Source of the DNA: CAYYNP01 sp964472545
GTDB lineage: Bacteria > Planctomycetota > Planctomycetia > Pirellulales > Thermoguttaceae
Assembly (NCBI GenBank): GCA_964472545.1
Contig: CAYYNP010000010.1
Location: forward strand, 9,736-73,735
Direction: 5' to 3'
DNA length: 64,000 bases
The notes below the pieces were generated by a model. It had not been told where the DNA came from and made no database searches. It was given only the letters and a program-made list of their open reading frames with translations. A program made the translations under genes and the position numbers. This document shows positions 26,504-36,700 of this stretch, piece after piece; the stretch's first letter is position 1; each line of letters begins with the position of its first letter.

Positions 26504-29500
26504 TCACTCCCCGGAGAGGCAAACGACCGTTCCGTCCTTCAACGCCAACAGCACGCTGCCGTGGGCGGCGGCCATTCCGTCAAAGACCGGCATGGCCGGT
26601 AGCGTGTGTTCGCCGAGCGTGGAGCCGTCGCCGGTGGAAACCAGACGCAGAAACACGCCTCGCTCGCCGCGATAGCCGGCCATCGCCTCGTCCTCGTTCT
26701 CGAAGGCAAGCACTCCCGACGTCTTGCGTCCCAGATCGGGCGGTCCGGCGACCAACAATTTGCCCGGCGTGAGCACCATGGCGCGAACGATCAGCGACTC
26801 CGCGTCGGACCAGACCGGCGCCGACAAGGCAGGCTTTCGCTTCGGCTTTCGCCGCGACGGTGGGCCGCTTGCCGCCGGCTCATCGGGCGCCGGAGGTTTC
26901 CGATCTCGCCGCCAAAGGTGATAGGCGTCGGCTTTGTGCCCGGTCGCCCCGCTGGCGATGCTCGTACGGCCGTAGCCGAAGATCGATTCGTCGGAAAGTG
27001 CCAAGATGCGTCCGGCCGGCGCGCCGCCGGCGGCGTTGGCCCAGCCACCCCAGCCGGCACCGACGCTCGTGCCGTGGATCCAGTACGATCGCACGTACCA
27101 CTCTTCGCCGAGGAAACCGGCGACGGAGAACAGGTGCGGCTCGGTCTGCTGTGTCTGCCGGCCTTCGCGGTCGAAGGCGATCTGTTTCATAAAGACCGAT
27201 TCGCCGTTGCCCGATAGCAGGTCGGAGCGGACACCCTCCATGTCGAAGCCGCCGAACGGCTCTTTGCCGGTCTGCCGGCCGGTTTCCGGATCGAGGTGAT
27301 AGAACGGCGCTTGCGAGATTTCGTTGCCGGAAAGCGGATCGAGCCGATAGAGGACCAGTCCGCCGTCGAGATAGCTGTTGCGTCCGGCCGCGACGTACAG
27401 CACGTCGTTCTGCATCAGTACCGAGCCGTGAACCGGCCAAATCGACTCGAGCCGATCGAAGGCGTTGACCAAACGAACTTTCGGCGCGGCTCGAAATCGC
27501 CAGGCAAGTTCTCCGCTGACCGCGTCGAGGCAGTAGACCCAGCCGTCGGCCGAGCCGAAGAGGATCGTGCCGCGATAGAACGTCGGCGAGCTGTCGATCC
27601 GTCCACCGGCGGTGAAGGTCCACAGTTCGCGGCCGTCGTCTGCCGCAAGTGCATGGACCGTGTATGCGTCGGTCGCGGCAACGTAGACGCGTCCGTCGCC
27701 GGTAATCGGCTGCGTCAGGCGTCCACCGATCTTGACGGACCAATGCCGCTTCAGCTTCGCCGGCACGCTCGTGGCCACGGCGCCGCTTCGCTCGTTGTCG
27801 CGGCGATACATCGGCCAGGCGTCGGCGGGCGGCTCAGTCGCACCGCCGCGTCGTTCGCTGACGTTCTGATAAGCAGGTCCCTTCTCGAGGCGTGCGACCG
27901 GCGCCTCGTCCACGACGTCGTCCCTCTGCGGTGCCGCGGCGAAGAAGCCGAGCACCTTGACCTTGTTGTAACACGCGCACGCGTTCGGCGGAGCATAGAC
28001 CAGGCCGTTGGCCGGCATCACCCCGTATTGACACGTGCCGCGGATCCAACTGTTGTTGCCCAGCCAGCCGTCTTCGAAGCTCACGACCTCGATGCCCGAG
28101 CGGCCGGTGAGGATGAAACGCTCGGTTGCCTTGTTGCGATAGCAGCGATGGTGGGGCATCGCCACGGCGGCGCCCTTCCAATGCAGTTCCCGGACCAGTT
28201 CGCCCGTTTCGAGATCGTATCCGCGGAAGTTCGATCCGACCCAAACCACGCCGTCGACGACGAAGACGTCGGTCGGCGAGTTGTATTGTTCGGAACAGGC
28301 GGCGCTCCAGAGTTCCTCGCCCGTCTGGGCCGAGTACGCCCGAAGCTTGCTCGGTCCGCCGCGGGAGAAGCCCGGCTCGTTCCAGCCGTGCACACCCCAG
28401 GCAAGTTGGCCGTCGGTGGCGGGGGCGTCTTGCGGCTTGGCGGCCGACGGTTCACGATCGGCGCACAGAATCACGTCCTGCGTAGCCACGAGTGTGGGCG
28501 CCGAGAAGGCCATCCGTTTGGCCGGCGTGGGGCGGGGCGTCTTCCAGACTTCTTCGCCGGATTGTGCATCCAGCCGCATCATCCCGGCCGTGGTTTGGCA
28601 ATAGACACCGCCCTCGCAAACGGCGAGCGTCAGCGGCAGCAGAAACTCGCCGTCGTCGAACTCGTGCTTCCAGAGGCGACGGCCTTTTTCGACGTCCATC
28701 GCAGTGACGTAGCGGAAGTCGGTCCGCGGCGGCTCGCCACGGCGGTGCAGCCCGCCGCCGGTGCGGTCGTTTTCCGAGGTGCCCACGACCAGATACAGCA
28801 CGCCGCCGCTGAGAAGAATCTCCTCGGTATGTTCGGTGCCCTCGTAGATCCGCAGGGTCTTTCCCGTAAACGCACACAGGGCGGTCACCGGTTCGGCCAG
28901 ACCGAGTGTAACAAAGACACGCTCCGCAGACGCCACCAGGCGCCGCTGCAAGTGGACCGGCCCCGAGCGGAAATGGCGCAGATGGTCGTTCCACTGCTCG
29001 ATGTTTCTCTTCCACAATAGCGTACCGTTGAAGGCGTCTCGGGCGACCAGCCGCCACCGACCGCCGAAGCGGATCGACGCGAACGGCGCCTCGTCGACGA
29101 TGAAGAACAGCCGGCCGCCGGCAGTCACGGCCGTGCTCATGCTGGCAAGTTCCTCATGGCTACGGCCGAATCGCGGCTCCGCAATCCACTGGATCGACCG
29201 CGGCTCGCCGGCACGCTGGTCGGCAGCCACGGCGTTGTTGTCCGGACCGTGCAGGTAGTGGGGCCACTCGTCGAGTTCCTTCGGCCAGCGTTTGACGACC
29301 TTCGTCCATTGGCCGTCTCGCCTGACGTGCGCCGTTCCGCCCGGAACCAAAACGCGGACGATTTCCTCCGTCATCACGTCGCCGGGGTCGTCGGCGTACA
29401 TCAGGTTGACGAGGTTATCGACGTAGGGCAGCCGCTTGCCCTTAAGCCGGTCGATGGAGACCTTGCCGTAGATGCCGCACGCGCGGACGTGCCGTCGGGC

Positions 29501-29773
29501 CGCCTGCACGTTGTCTGCACTGCGGTCCAGGCCGTGAACGAGATACGTATCGCGATAAGCCAGCGCGGCGGTCGTCTTGCCGTCGCCGCAACCAAGATGG
29601 ACAATCAGGCCGCCGGGCAACGCCATCTCGTCGGACGTTTCTCCGACGATTGGGGCCTCGGGCGGTTCGGCGGCGATCGAATCGTGGCACGCGCAAATGC
29701 ACGCCACAAACACGACCATCAGGGCCGTTGTCGGCGCCGAAGACGGACGACGGGATGCAATGCGGAACGTCAT
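26504..29773 (-). CDS. Secreted methyltransferase-like/PQQ-type beta-propeller protein, paralogue 3 of the operon
   Basis: A 1089-residue protein starting at 29773 with GGGAG five bases upstream. A signal-peptide-like segment covers residues 15-35 (ALMVVFVACICACHDSIAA). Residues 50-155 form a class I SAM-dependent methyltransferase-like domain: motif I LIVHLGCGDG, an acidic post-I region (VHGLDRS) and VLVPGG near the fourth motif. A conserved bridge (LDEWPHYLHGPDNNAVA) leads into two PQQ/quinoprotein-like propeller blocks with repeated DAFNGTLLWKR- and ADDGRELWTF-type blades. The last 60 residues close a propeller (FDGMAAAHGSVLLALKDGTV). It starts 35 bases after the stop of the next upstream paralogue, so the three are one operon. 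Dehydrogenase activity is not shown: no heme-binding CxxCH is present. Substrate and true function are unknown. Confidence 0.85.
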   Translation of the reverse strand: MTFRIASRRPSSAPTTALMVVFVACICACHDSIAAEPPEAPIVGETSDEMALPGGLIVHLGCGDGKTTAALAYRDTYLVHGLDRSADNVQAARRHVRACGIYGKVSIDRLKGKRLPYVDNLVNLMYADDPGDVMTEEIVRVLVPGGTAHVRRDGQWTKVVKRWPKELDEWPHYLHGPDNNAVAADQRAGEPRSIQWIAEPRFGRSHEELASMSTAVTAGGRLFFIVDEAPFASIRFGGRWRLVARDAFNGTLLWKRNIEQWNDHLRHFRSGPVHLQRRLVASAERVFVTLGLAEPVTALCAFTGKTLRIYEGTEHTEEILLSGGVLYLVVGTSENDRTGGGLHRRGEPPRTDFRYVTAMDVEKGRRLWKHEFDDGEFLLPLTLAVCEGGVYCQTTAGMMRLDAQSGEEVWKTPRPTPAKRMAFSAPTLVATQDVILCADREPSAAKPQDAPATDGQLAWGVHGWNEPGFSRGGPSKLRAYSAQTGEELWSAACSEQYNSPTDVFVVDGVVWVGSNFRGYDLETGELVRELHWKGAAVAMPHHRCYRNKATERFILTGRSGIEVVSFEDGWLGNNSWIRGTCQYGVMPANGLVYAPPNACACYNKVKVLGFFAAAPQRDDVVDEAPVARLEKGPAYQNVSERRGGATEPPADAWPMYRRDNERSGAVATSVPAKLKRHWSVKIGGRLTQPITGDGRVYVAATDAYTVHALAADDGRELWTFTAGGRIDSSPTFYRGTILFGSADGWVYCLDAVSGELAWRFRAAPKVRLVNAFDRLESIWPVHGSVLMQNDVLYVAAGRNSYLDGGLVLYRLDPLSGNEISQAPFYHLDPETGRQTGKEPFGGFDMEGVRSDLLSGNGESVFMKQIAFDREGRQTQQTEPHLFSVAGFLGEEWYVRSYWIHGTSVGAGWGGWANAAGGAPAGRILALSDESIFGYGRTSIASGATGHKADAYHLWRRDRKPPAPDEPAASGPPSRRKPKRKPALSAPVWSDAESLIVRAMVLTPGKLLVAGPPDLGRKTSGVLAFENEDEAMAGYRGERGVFLRLVSTGDGSTLGEHTLPAMPVFDGMAAAHGSVLLALKDGTVVCLSGE

Positions 29774-29808
29774 GTTAACTCCCAGTTCGTAAGGTAATCG
29801 CGGAAATA

Positions 29809-32800
29809 TCAGCGGCCACGCAGGCAGAGGACCTTTCCATCCACGGTTGTCAGGTAGAGCCGTCCGCCGGCGGCGGCCATGCCGTCCCAGGCGGGCGGGG
29901 CGTCGAGTTTCCGCTGGCCCAGCGTCGTGCCGTCGGCGATCGACACGGCCTGCAACAGCCCGCCCTTGCGGCCGGCAAGTGAAGCGTCCTGCTCGGCGAT
30001 CTTTGCCTGGATTGTCGGCGTGCCGAGCTCGAGGGTGGCCTGTTCTTCATCCAGCAGGTCGGGCGGGCCGGCTATGAACAACGTCTGCCCCGTCTGGACC
30101 ATCGCGCGGGCCAGCAGCGGCACGTCCTGCGACCAGTCGTGCACGACGTGATAGCCGCGCTGCGGCGGGGACGCGGGTTTCTTCGGCGCAGGGTTTGCCG
30201 AACTGCGCGGCGTTCTGGCAAACGCCAACGCCCGGCCGACTTTGCCCTCGGCCGGCTTGGCACCCTCAATGCGTCCGTGGTTCGCCCGCCCGGAAGCATC
30301 CCGGGCCCCATTCGCGTCGAACGACATGCTCAGCACCAACCGGGCGTCCTTGGCGGGCGCCGCGTTCGGGGTCGCGCAATGCCGGGCAATCTCCTCGGCC
30401 GCGACGTCGCCGTGGTAGATGCGAACCTCATCGATCAGACCGGTGAACGAGAAGGGCACGGTGTAGTCGCCCACGGCACTGGAGGCGTCTTCGCCGATTT
30501 CCAGCGGGTTATTGGGGTCTGCCTCGATCAAAGCGGGCGCCTTGCCCGTGGCGGCCAGCTTGCCGCCGACGAACACCTGAAGCCGCTTGTCCGGCGTCAG
30601 CACGCCCGCCAAGTGCACCCAGCCTTTGGGCAGCTTCTGCTCCGCGCGTGCGGCTCCGAGTATGCCGTTGTTCCGTACGAAGAAGCACGGCTTGCCTTCT
30701 TCGAGCACCAGCGCGTATCCCAAAGCGGAGCCACCGCGGGCAAGGATCACGCCGTTGGGCCGCTCGGCGTTGACCCAGGCCTCGACGGCCAGCGGTTTGC
30801 CGGTCGGGTTCAGACTGGCCGAGTTCTCCACACAAACCCGCGATCCGCCGGCTGCCGGCCGTGCCGCGTCGCCGCGTCGCCCGGGCCGAGGAACTTCAGG
30901 GGCCTCTTTGTCGGCCGCCCAAAGATGATGTTCCAGCGGCGTCGTCCAGCGGTAGTATTGCGGCTTGCGTCCGAAGCCGTAGACACGATCCTCGTCGAAG
31001 ACGAGAATTCGCCCGGAGGGAGCGTACTTGCCGGCCTGGTGATAGCCAGAGTGGCCACCGGCAACGCTACGCCCGTAAATCCAGTAGGTACGGTGCCAAT
31101 AGGCATCGTCGACGAACGTCGAAGGCGCGAACAGGTGGGCGTCTTCACCCCGCTGCACCCAGCCCTGTACGGCCGGCTCGCCCGAATGGGGGCCGAGCTG
31201 CTGCCGATTGCCCTGAAGATCGAACACCTGCGACTTCATATACATCCGCTTGCCGTCGCTGGAGAGGATGTCCGGCTTGGCGACCGGCATGTTGAGCACT
31301 TGCACGTTGAGTTGCAGATCTCCGTCCTGTTCCGGGTGGCGGTCGTCGAGGTGGGTCTTCGAGAGGAGTTTGCCCGATTGGGGGTCGAGGCGATAGAGCC
31401 AAATGCCGCCGTCGAGGAACATGTTCCTGCCCGCCGCGAAGAACAACACGTCGCCCTCGATCAACACACTGCCATGGACCGGCCAGACGCTCTCGACCTG
31501 CTCGTTGGCCACCAGCCGCTGGTCGATCGGCGCCGCACGAAACCGCCAGACCAACGCGCCGTCGTCCGCCCGCAGGCAATAGACGTAGCCGTCGGCCGAG
31601 CCGAAGATCGCCAGCCCTCGGTAGATCGTGGGCGGCGAATCGACGCGTCCGCCGGCGATGTAGCTCCAGACGGGCTTGCCGGTCGCGGCGCTCAGCGCGT
31701 GGACCGTATGCGTCTCGGTAGCCGCCACGAAGAGCTTGCCGTCGGCGACGACCACGCTGCTGAGTTTCTCTCCGAGATCGGTCGTCCAGGCCTCGTCCAA
31801 CTCTGTCGGCACGGCCGTCTTCGTGTACCCGCTGCGGTTGTTGGCGCCGCGATAGGTGGGCCAATCGGCGGCGTCGGCCGAGTTGGTTGGCGGTGAGCCG
31901 AACGCCGGTCCGCACTGAAGACGATTTGCGGCGGCGGCCGCCTTGGGAATCCGCGGCCCGGCCGAGGCCGGCGCCAAGGCGTTGAAGCCGTCGAGCTTCG
32001 CCTCCGGATAGCAGGCACACGGGTGTTGCGGGGCGTAGATCATCCCGTTGCAGGGCATGATGCCGTATAGACACGCGCCGCGTACCCAGTGGTGGATCTC
32101 CCAACTTTGCCTGCGGAAATCGACGAACTCGATCCCGGTCCGCGAGGGCAGCAGGAATTGGTCGGTCGCCTTAGCCCGATGACAACGATGGTGAAACCAG
32201 TAGGTTTCGACGTCCGGCAGAAACTCGTTCTTGATCTCGCCGGTCTTCAGGTCTCGCCCGGTCCAGATGCCCGAGTCGCCCCCGCCGGCAATCTTCGCCG
32301 ACCAGACGAGCCCGCCCACGACCAACAGGTCCTCCGGCGAGTTGTGCCCGCCCCGATGGTGTTCGGCACTCCAAAGCACCTTGCCCGTGTCGGCGGCCAA
32401 AGCGGTCATGGAGCGATTGCCGCCGGCGAAGACGACAACGTCTCCGTGTACCAGCAAGTTCGGCGTGTAGCCAGTGTGGTTCAAGGATCGGCTGGCCATT
32501 GGCTCCGACTTCCACCGCAACTCGCCGCTTTTCCGATCGAGGGAAACAACAGAGGCGCCGTCGTAGAACGTGACACTACGGCCGTCCGCCGCCAACGTGG
32601 CCTGGGCCACGGGCGTTCGCGATCGCCACAGGGTCTGGCCGGTATCTGCATCTAAGGCCACGATCTGCCTGGGCTCCTCCTCTTCCCACTGCCAGGTCTT
32701 CCGATGACCCCGCACGGCGGCCAGGCTCTCGTAGGCCATTTGGTGCATCTTCGACTCGACGTCCTCCGGCCGCACCACGGCGAACAGCACGCCGTCGGAG

Positions 32801-33744
32801 TAGACGATCTCTTCGGTGGCTTTGGTGCCTTCGTAGGTGCGGTTGGTCTCGCCCGTGGCGGCGCTGAGGGCGGTCAACGGGGCGTCGAGACTGAGGACGG
32901 CATAGACGGTCTGATCGACCGCCACCAGTCGCCGGGCGAGTTGTGCCGGCCCGCTCTTCAGCGGCCAGAGTTGCGTGTGCCAGTTGGCAATCGGCCGTTT
33001 CCAGAGGATGCAGCCGTTGAAGGCGTCCCGCGCGATCAGCTTCCATTTCGACGGCAGGAAGATCGACGCCTGGGAGCCTTCGTCGAAGATCGTGAAAACC
33101 CGGCCCCCGGTGGAGACGACCGCACTGACGCTCGACATGTTGTCGTGGTGGCGCGACCAGCGTGGGCTGCCGACCCATTGCAGCCGCCGTGGCGGCCCCA
33201 CCGTGTCGCGCGATACCGGGTTGTTCGTTTCATCGTACAGACAGTGCGTCCACTCGTCCATCCCACCCGGACGCGACTTGACGGTGGTGGTCCACTCGTC
33301 ACCGCGTTTCACATACGCCACGCCGCCCGGACAAAGCACGCGACGAACTTCCTCCATGGCGATTCCATCAAGATCTTCGGCCACGACGAGGTTCACCAGG
33401 TTGTCGATGTACGGCAGACGGTTGCCGCTGAAGCGGGCGGCCGTCACGTTACCGGCAACGCCCAGCGACCGCAGGTGGCGTCGGGCTTCCTGCACGTTCT
33501 CCTCACTTCGGTCGAGTCCCTGCACCAGATAGCCGTCGCTTTGGCACAGCGCTGCGGTGAGCCGTCCGTCGCCGCAGCCGAGGTGAACGATCAGGCCGAC
33601 CTTAACGCCGGTCGTGCGGAGAATGCGTTGGGCCGTTTCTTCCTGCGAGGCGTCGGCCGCGAGAACGTGATCGGCGGCAAGACCGCCCACGATCATCACG
33701 GCGGCGCACGCAGCCGCCGCGGAGAATCGGTTTCCTTTTCTCAT
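29809..33744 (-). CDS. Secreted methyltransferase-like/PQQ-type propeller protein with inserted LamG domain, paralogue 2
   Basis: A 1311-residue protein. The ATG at 33744 follows AGGAGA with 7-base spacing and begins a clean signal peptide ending in ADHVLAAD. The methyltransferase-like domain has GLIVHLGCGDGRLTAAL and VLCPGG. Propeller blades follow after the bridge DEWTHCLYDETNNPV, with repeats of the DADTGQTLWRS and LAADTGKVLWSA kind. Unlike its two paralogues it carries, at about residues 970-1125, a LamG/concanavalin-like domain (AVEAWVNAERPNGVILARGG and FTGLIDEVRIYHGDV) inserted between the second propeller and the C-terminal closing blades. LamG domains commonly bind glycans or proteins. 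The gene ends 35 bases before paralogue 3 and starts 32 bases after the stop of paralogue 1. Confidence 0.87.
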   Translation of the reverse strand: MRKGNRFSAAAACAAVMIVGGLAADHVLAADASQEETAQRILRTTGVKVGLIVHLGCGDGRLTAALCQSDGYLVQGLDRSEENVQEARRHLRSLGVAGNVTAARFSGNRLPYIDNLVNLVVAEDLDGIAMEEVRRVLCPGGVAYVKRGDEWTTTVKSRPGGMDEWTHCLYDETNNPVSRDTVGPPRRLQWVGSPRWSRHHDNMSSVSAVVSTGGRVFTIFDEGSQASIFLPSKWKLIARDAFNGCILWKRPIANWHTQLWPLKSGPAQLARRLVAVDQTVYAVLSLDAPLTALSAATGETNRTYEGTKATEEIVYSDGVLFAVVRPEDVESKMHQMAYESLAAVRGHRKTWQWEEEEPRQIVALDADTGQTLWRSRTPVAQATLAADGRSVTFYDGASVVSLDRKSGELRWKSEPMASRSLNHTGYTPNLLVHGDVVVFAGGNRSMTALAADTGKVLWSAEHHRGGHNSPEDLLVVGGLVWSAKIAGGGDSGIWTGRDLKTGEIKNEFLPDVETYWFHHRCHRAKATDQFLLPSRTGIEFVDFRRQSWEIHHWVRGACLYGIMPCNGMIYAPQHPCACYPEAKLDGFNALAPASAGPRIPKAAAAANRLQCGPAFGSPPTNSADAADWPTYRGANNRSGYTKTAVPTELDEAWTTDLGEKLSSVVVADGKLFVAATETHTVHALSAATGKPVWSYIAGGRVDSPPTIYRGLAIFGSADGYVYCLRADDGALVWRFRAAPIDQRLVANEQVESVWPVHGSVLIEGDVLFFAAGRNMFLDGGIWLYRLDPQSGKLLSKTHLDDRHPEQDGDLQLNVQVLNMPVAKPDILSSDGKRMYMKSQVFDLQGNRQQLGPHSGEPAVQGWVQRGEDAHLFAPSTFVDDAYWHRTYWIYGRSVAGGHSGYHQAGKYAPSGRILVFDEDRVYGFGRKPQYYRWTTPLEHHLWAADKEAPEVPRPGRRGDAARPAAGGSRVCVENSASLNPTGKPLAVEAWVNAERPNGVILARGGSALGYALVLEEGKPCFFVRNNGILGAARAEQKLPKGWVHLAGVLTPDKRLQVFVGGKLAATGKAPALIEADPNNPLEIGEDASSAVGDYTVPFSFTGLIDEVRIYHGDVAAEEIARHCATPNAAPAKDARLVLSMSFDANGARDASGRANHGRIEGAKPAEGKVGRALAFARTPRSSANPAPKKPASPPQRGYHVVHDWSQDVPLLARAMVQTGQTLFIAGPPDLLDEEQATLELGTPTIQAKIAEQDASLAGRKGGLLQAVSIADGTTLGQRKLDAPPAWDGMAAAGGRLYLTTVDGKVLCLRGR

Positions 33745-33776
33745 CGATTGATCTCCTGATAGACCTAGGTTCAAGT

Positions 33777-36700
33777 TCATTCGCTGCCGAAACAGACGAT
33801 TGTGCCATCCATGGCCGACATATACAACCGGCCGTCGGCCGCCGACATGCCGTCGAAACGGGGCGGATGGGGAAGTGACGTTCGCGCCACTTCCTGCCCA
33901 GAGGCCGGATCGATCGCCAGCAGCACGCCGCCCTTGCGGCCCTCCAAGGCCCCCAGCGGGTCGTCCGGATCCAGCAGGTCGGGCTGCCCGGCGGCGAAGA
34001 GCGTCTCGGCGGTCAGCGCCATCGCCTCGATCCGCACCGGCAGATACTCCTGCCACACGGTCGGCGTACCGCGCGTGAAGCCGGCGCCCTTGTCGACCTC
34101 GACCGTGTAGTCGTCGTGCCGGTTGCTGATCGAGTGGCCGTCGTACTTGTACGGCTTCATCAACGTCTCGGGCAGCCACTGGATCGGCTGCGGTGCGTCG
34201 GGGTCGCCCACCAGAAACGGCTGCGTCGTGTTCTTGTCGCAGTAGAGCAAGTAGCCGGTCGTTTCGGGGTAGAAGAGCTTGCTGTGGATGTTACGCTCGA
34301 CGAACCACTTCGTAGCCCAGGTCTTCTCGCTGTCGAACACCAGCAAGTTGCCCGACTTTGGCGACATCAACTGGAAGTAGAAGCCCGGCCAGCGGTTGGT
34401 GTAGCTCCACGAAATGCGATTGAAGCCGGTGTCGTCGAGGATGCCGCCGGTGGCGATCAGGTGGTCTTTGCCCAGGTAGCGGTCGCCGTGTCGGGTGTTC
34501 CACTCGGTGGGGACGTGATTCAGTTCGGCGTCGAACATCTCCTGGGTGCAGAAGATGTGCTTGCCGTCGGTCGTCAGCACGTCGATGTTCGATCCGTCCA
34601 TGGCGAAGTGATCACCGATGTCGGCGGCCAAATCGGGCGTCGGCTGTTCGAGGTGGGCGTAGTGGACCACTTCGCCCGTTCTCGGCTGAAGGGCGAAGAA
34701 ATGGGCCCCGCCGTCGACCAGCGTGGAGCGTCCGGCCACGACGTACGCCAGCGAGTCCAGCATCAGCACGGTTCCGTGCACGGGCCAGGGCGATTCGACC
34801 CGCCCGAAGGCCACGATACGCCGCGCGTTCGGCGCGGCCAGAAATCGCCAAACCAACTCGCCGCGCGACGCGTCGAGGCAGTACACCCGCCCGTCGTTGG
34901 CGCCGAACAACAGCAGACCGTCGTGATAGGTGGGCGACGAATCGACGCGTCCGCCGGCGACGAACTTCCAGCTTCGTTGGCCGGTGGCGGCGTCGAACGC
35001 GTAGACCGTGTTGCGATCGACGGCGGCCACGAAGACCTTGCCGGCCGCGACGACCGGCTGCGTTAGCTTGCCTCCCAGCGCGACCTCCCATTGCTTCCGC
35101 AGATTGCGCGAGACGTTCGCTTGGCGATTGGCACCGCTCCGCTTGGCGTCGGCCCGAAATGCCGGCCAATCGGCCGCGGCGGCCGCCTTGCCCGAGGAGA
35201 TTCCGTAGGCGTGGCCTCGCACCAGTCGCCTCGGCGAGCGTGGGTCGAGCGTGGCCGTGGTATCGGCGCCGCTGGTGGCCACCAGGCCGTCCATCTTCGC
35301 CCCGATGTAGCAGAAGCACTGATCCGGCGGCGTGTAGAGCAGGCCGTTGCAGGGCAGGATGCCGTAGCTGCACGAGCCGCGGAGCCAATCGTGGCGCATG
35401 TGTTCGTCGCCGGCGACGTCGAGAAACTCGGCGCCGCGCTTGGGATAGATGATGAACCGGTCGGTGGCCTTGCTCCGATAGCACCGCAAGTGATGGCCCG
35501 GCGACATGGCATTGGGCACTTCGGCTGTGCGGCGTAACTGGCCGGTGCGAAAATCGTGGCCCAGCAGCTTCGCGCCGGCTTGTCGCGAGAGCGTCGGCCA
35601 GTGTTCTTCGCGCCGCTGTAGGATTCCGCTGGTGAGCTGAACGCGCCACACCAGATCGTCGATTACCAACAGATCGCGGCCCGTTCCGGAGCCATTCCAG
35701 AGCGGCATTCCGTCGGCCAGCGAAAAGGCGTTGAGGCCTTTGCCGCTGGTCAGTACGACGTCTTTGTGGATCACGAGAATTCCGCCGCCGGGCGTTTCGG
35801 TCTCCCAACGCAAGCGGCCGTTCTGCTGATCGTAGCAGAGTAGCTGCGGGCCGCGGAGGAAGACGACCGCGTCGCCGGCGGCGGCCAACGAGAGTCGATT
35901 GATGTTGCCGACCTCACGCGACCAACGTATCTTGCCGGTCTTGGTGTCCAGAGCCGTCAGCCTTGTGGGGACCTTCGCGCCGCGCCGTTCGGCTCCTTCG
36001 GCTGCGGAGGGCCGAACGCGTGCGAAGATTGTGTCGCCGGCGACGACGATCTCCTCCGTGCCCGCCGTACCTTCGCATTGCGTGAGAACGTTCCCGGTGG
36101 CGGCGTCGAGAATGCTGATCGGCGCGTTGTGGAAGCCGAGTGTAACGTAAACTCGATCGCCCACGGCCACCACCCGCCGCGGCACTTCCGCTGGGAAGCG
36201 GCCGCGCTGGCCGCGGAGCGTACGCCAGTCGGCATTGCCGATATCGGGCTTCCACTGCTGCCAACCCCACGGCTTCAGCGGCCGCTTCCAAAGCAGCACG
36301 CCGTTGAACGCGTCCCGGGCGATCAGCATCCAGCGCGAAGGGAAACGTCTGTCGGTGATGCCGATCGGGCCTTCGTCGAGGATGTAGATCAGCCGGCCGT
36401 TGGCCGAAACCATTGCCGGCAGACTGGAGTCGATTTCGTGGCTGCGGCAGTATTTCGGATCGTCGATCCACTGCAAGGCCGTGGCCGGCGCAACGCGCCG
36501 ATCGGCCGCCACCGCGTTGCCACCGGCATCGTGCAGGAAATGGGTCCAGTGGTCGATCTCCGCCGGCCACGGCTTCTTGACGATCTGGATTCCCGCCGAA
36601 TCGGGCTGCCCGCCACTACGAATGCAAAGGGCGCCGCCGGGAACCAATACACGCATGATTTCCTCGCGGGAGACCTGATCTCCTGCAGTTTCGTCGAGCA

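Noticed and set aside
27296..29020. Plus-strand frame of 574 codons opposite propeller paralogue 3
   Set aside because: Antisense to a protein with methyltransferase and propeller motifs; no start signal.
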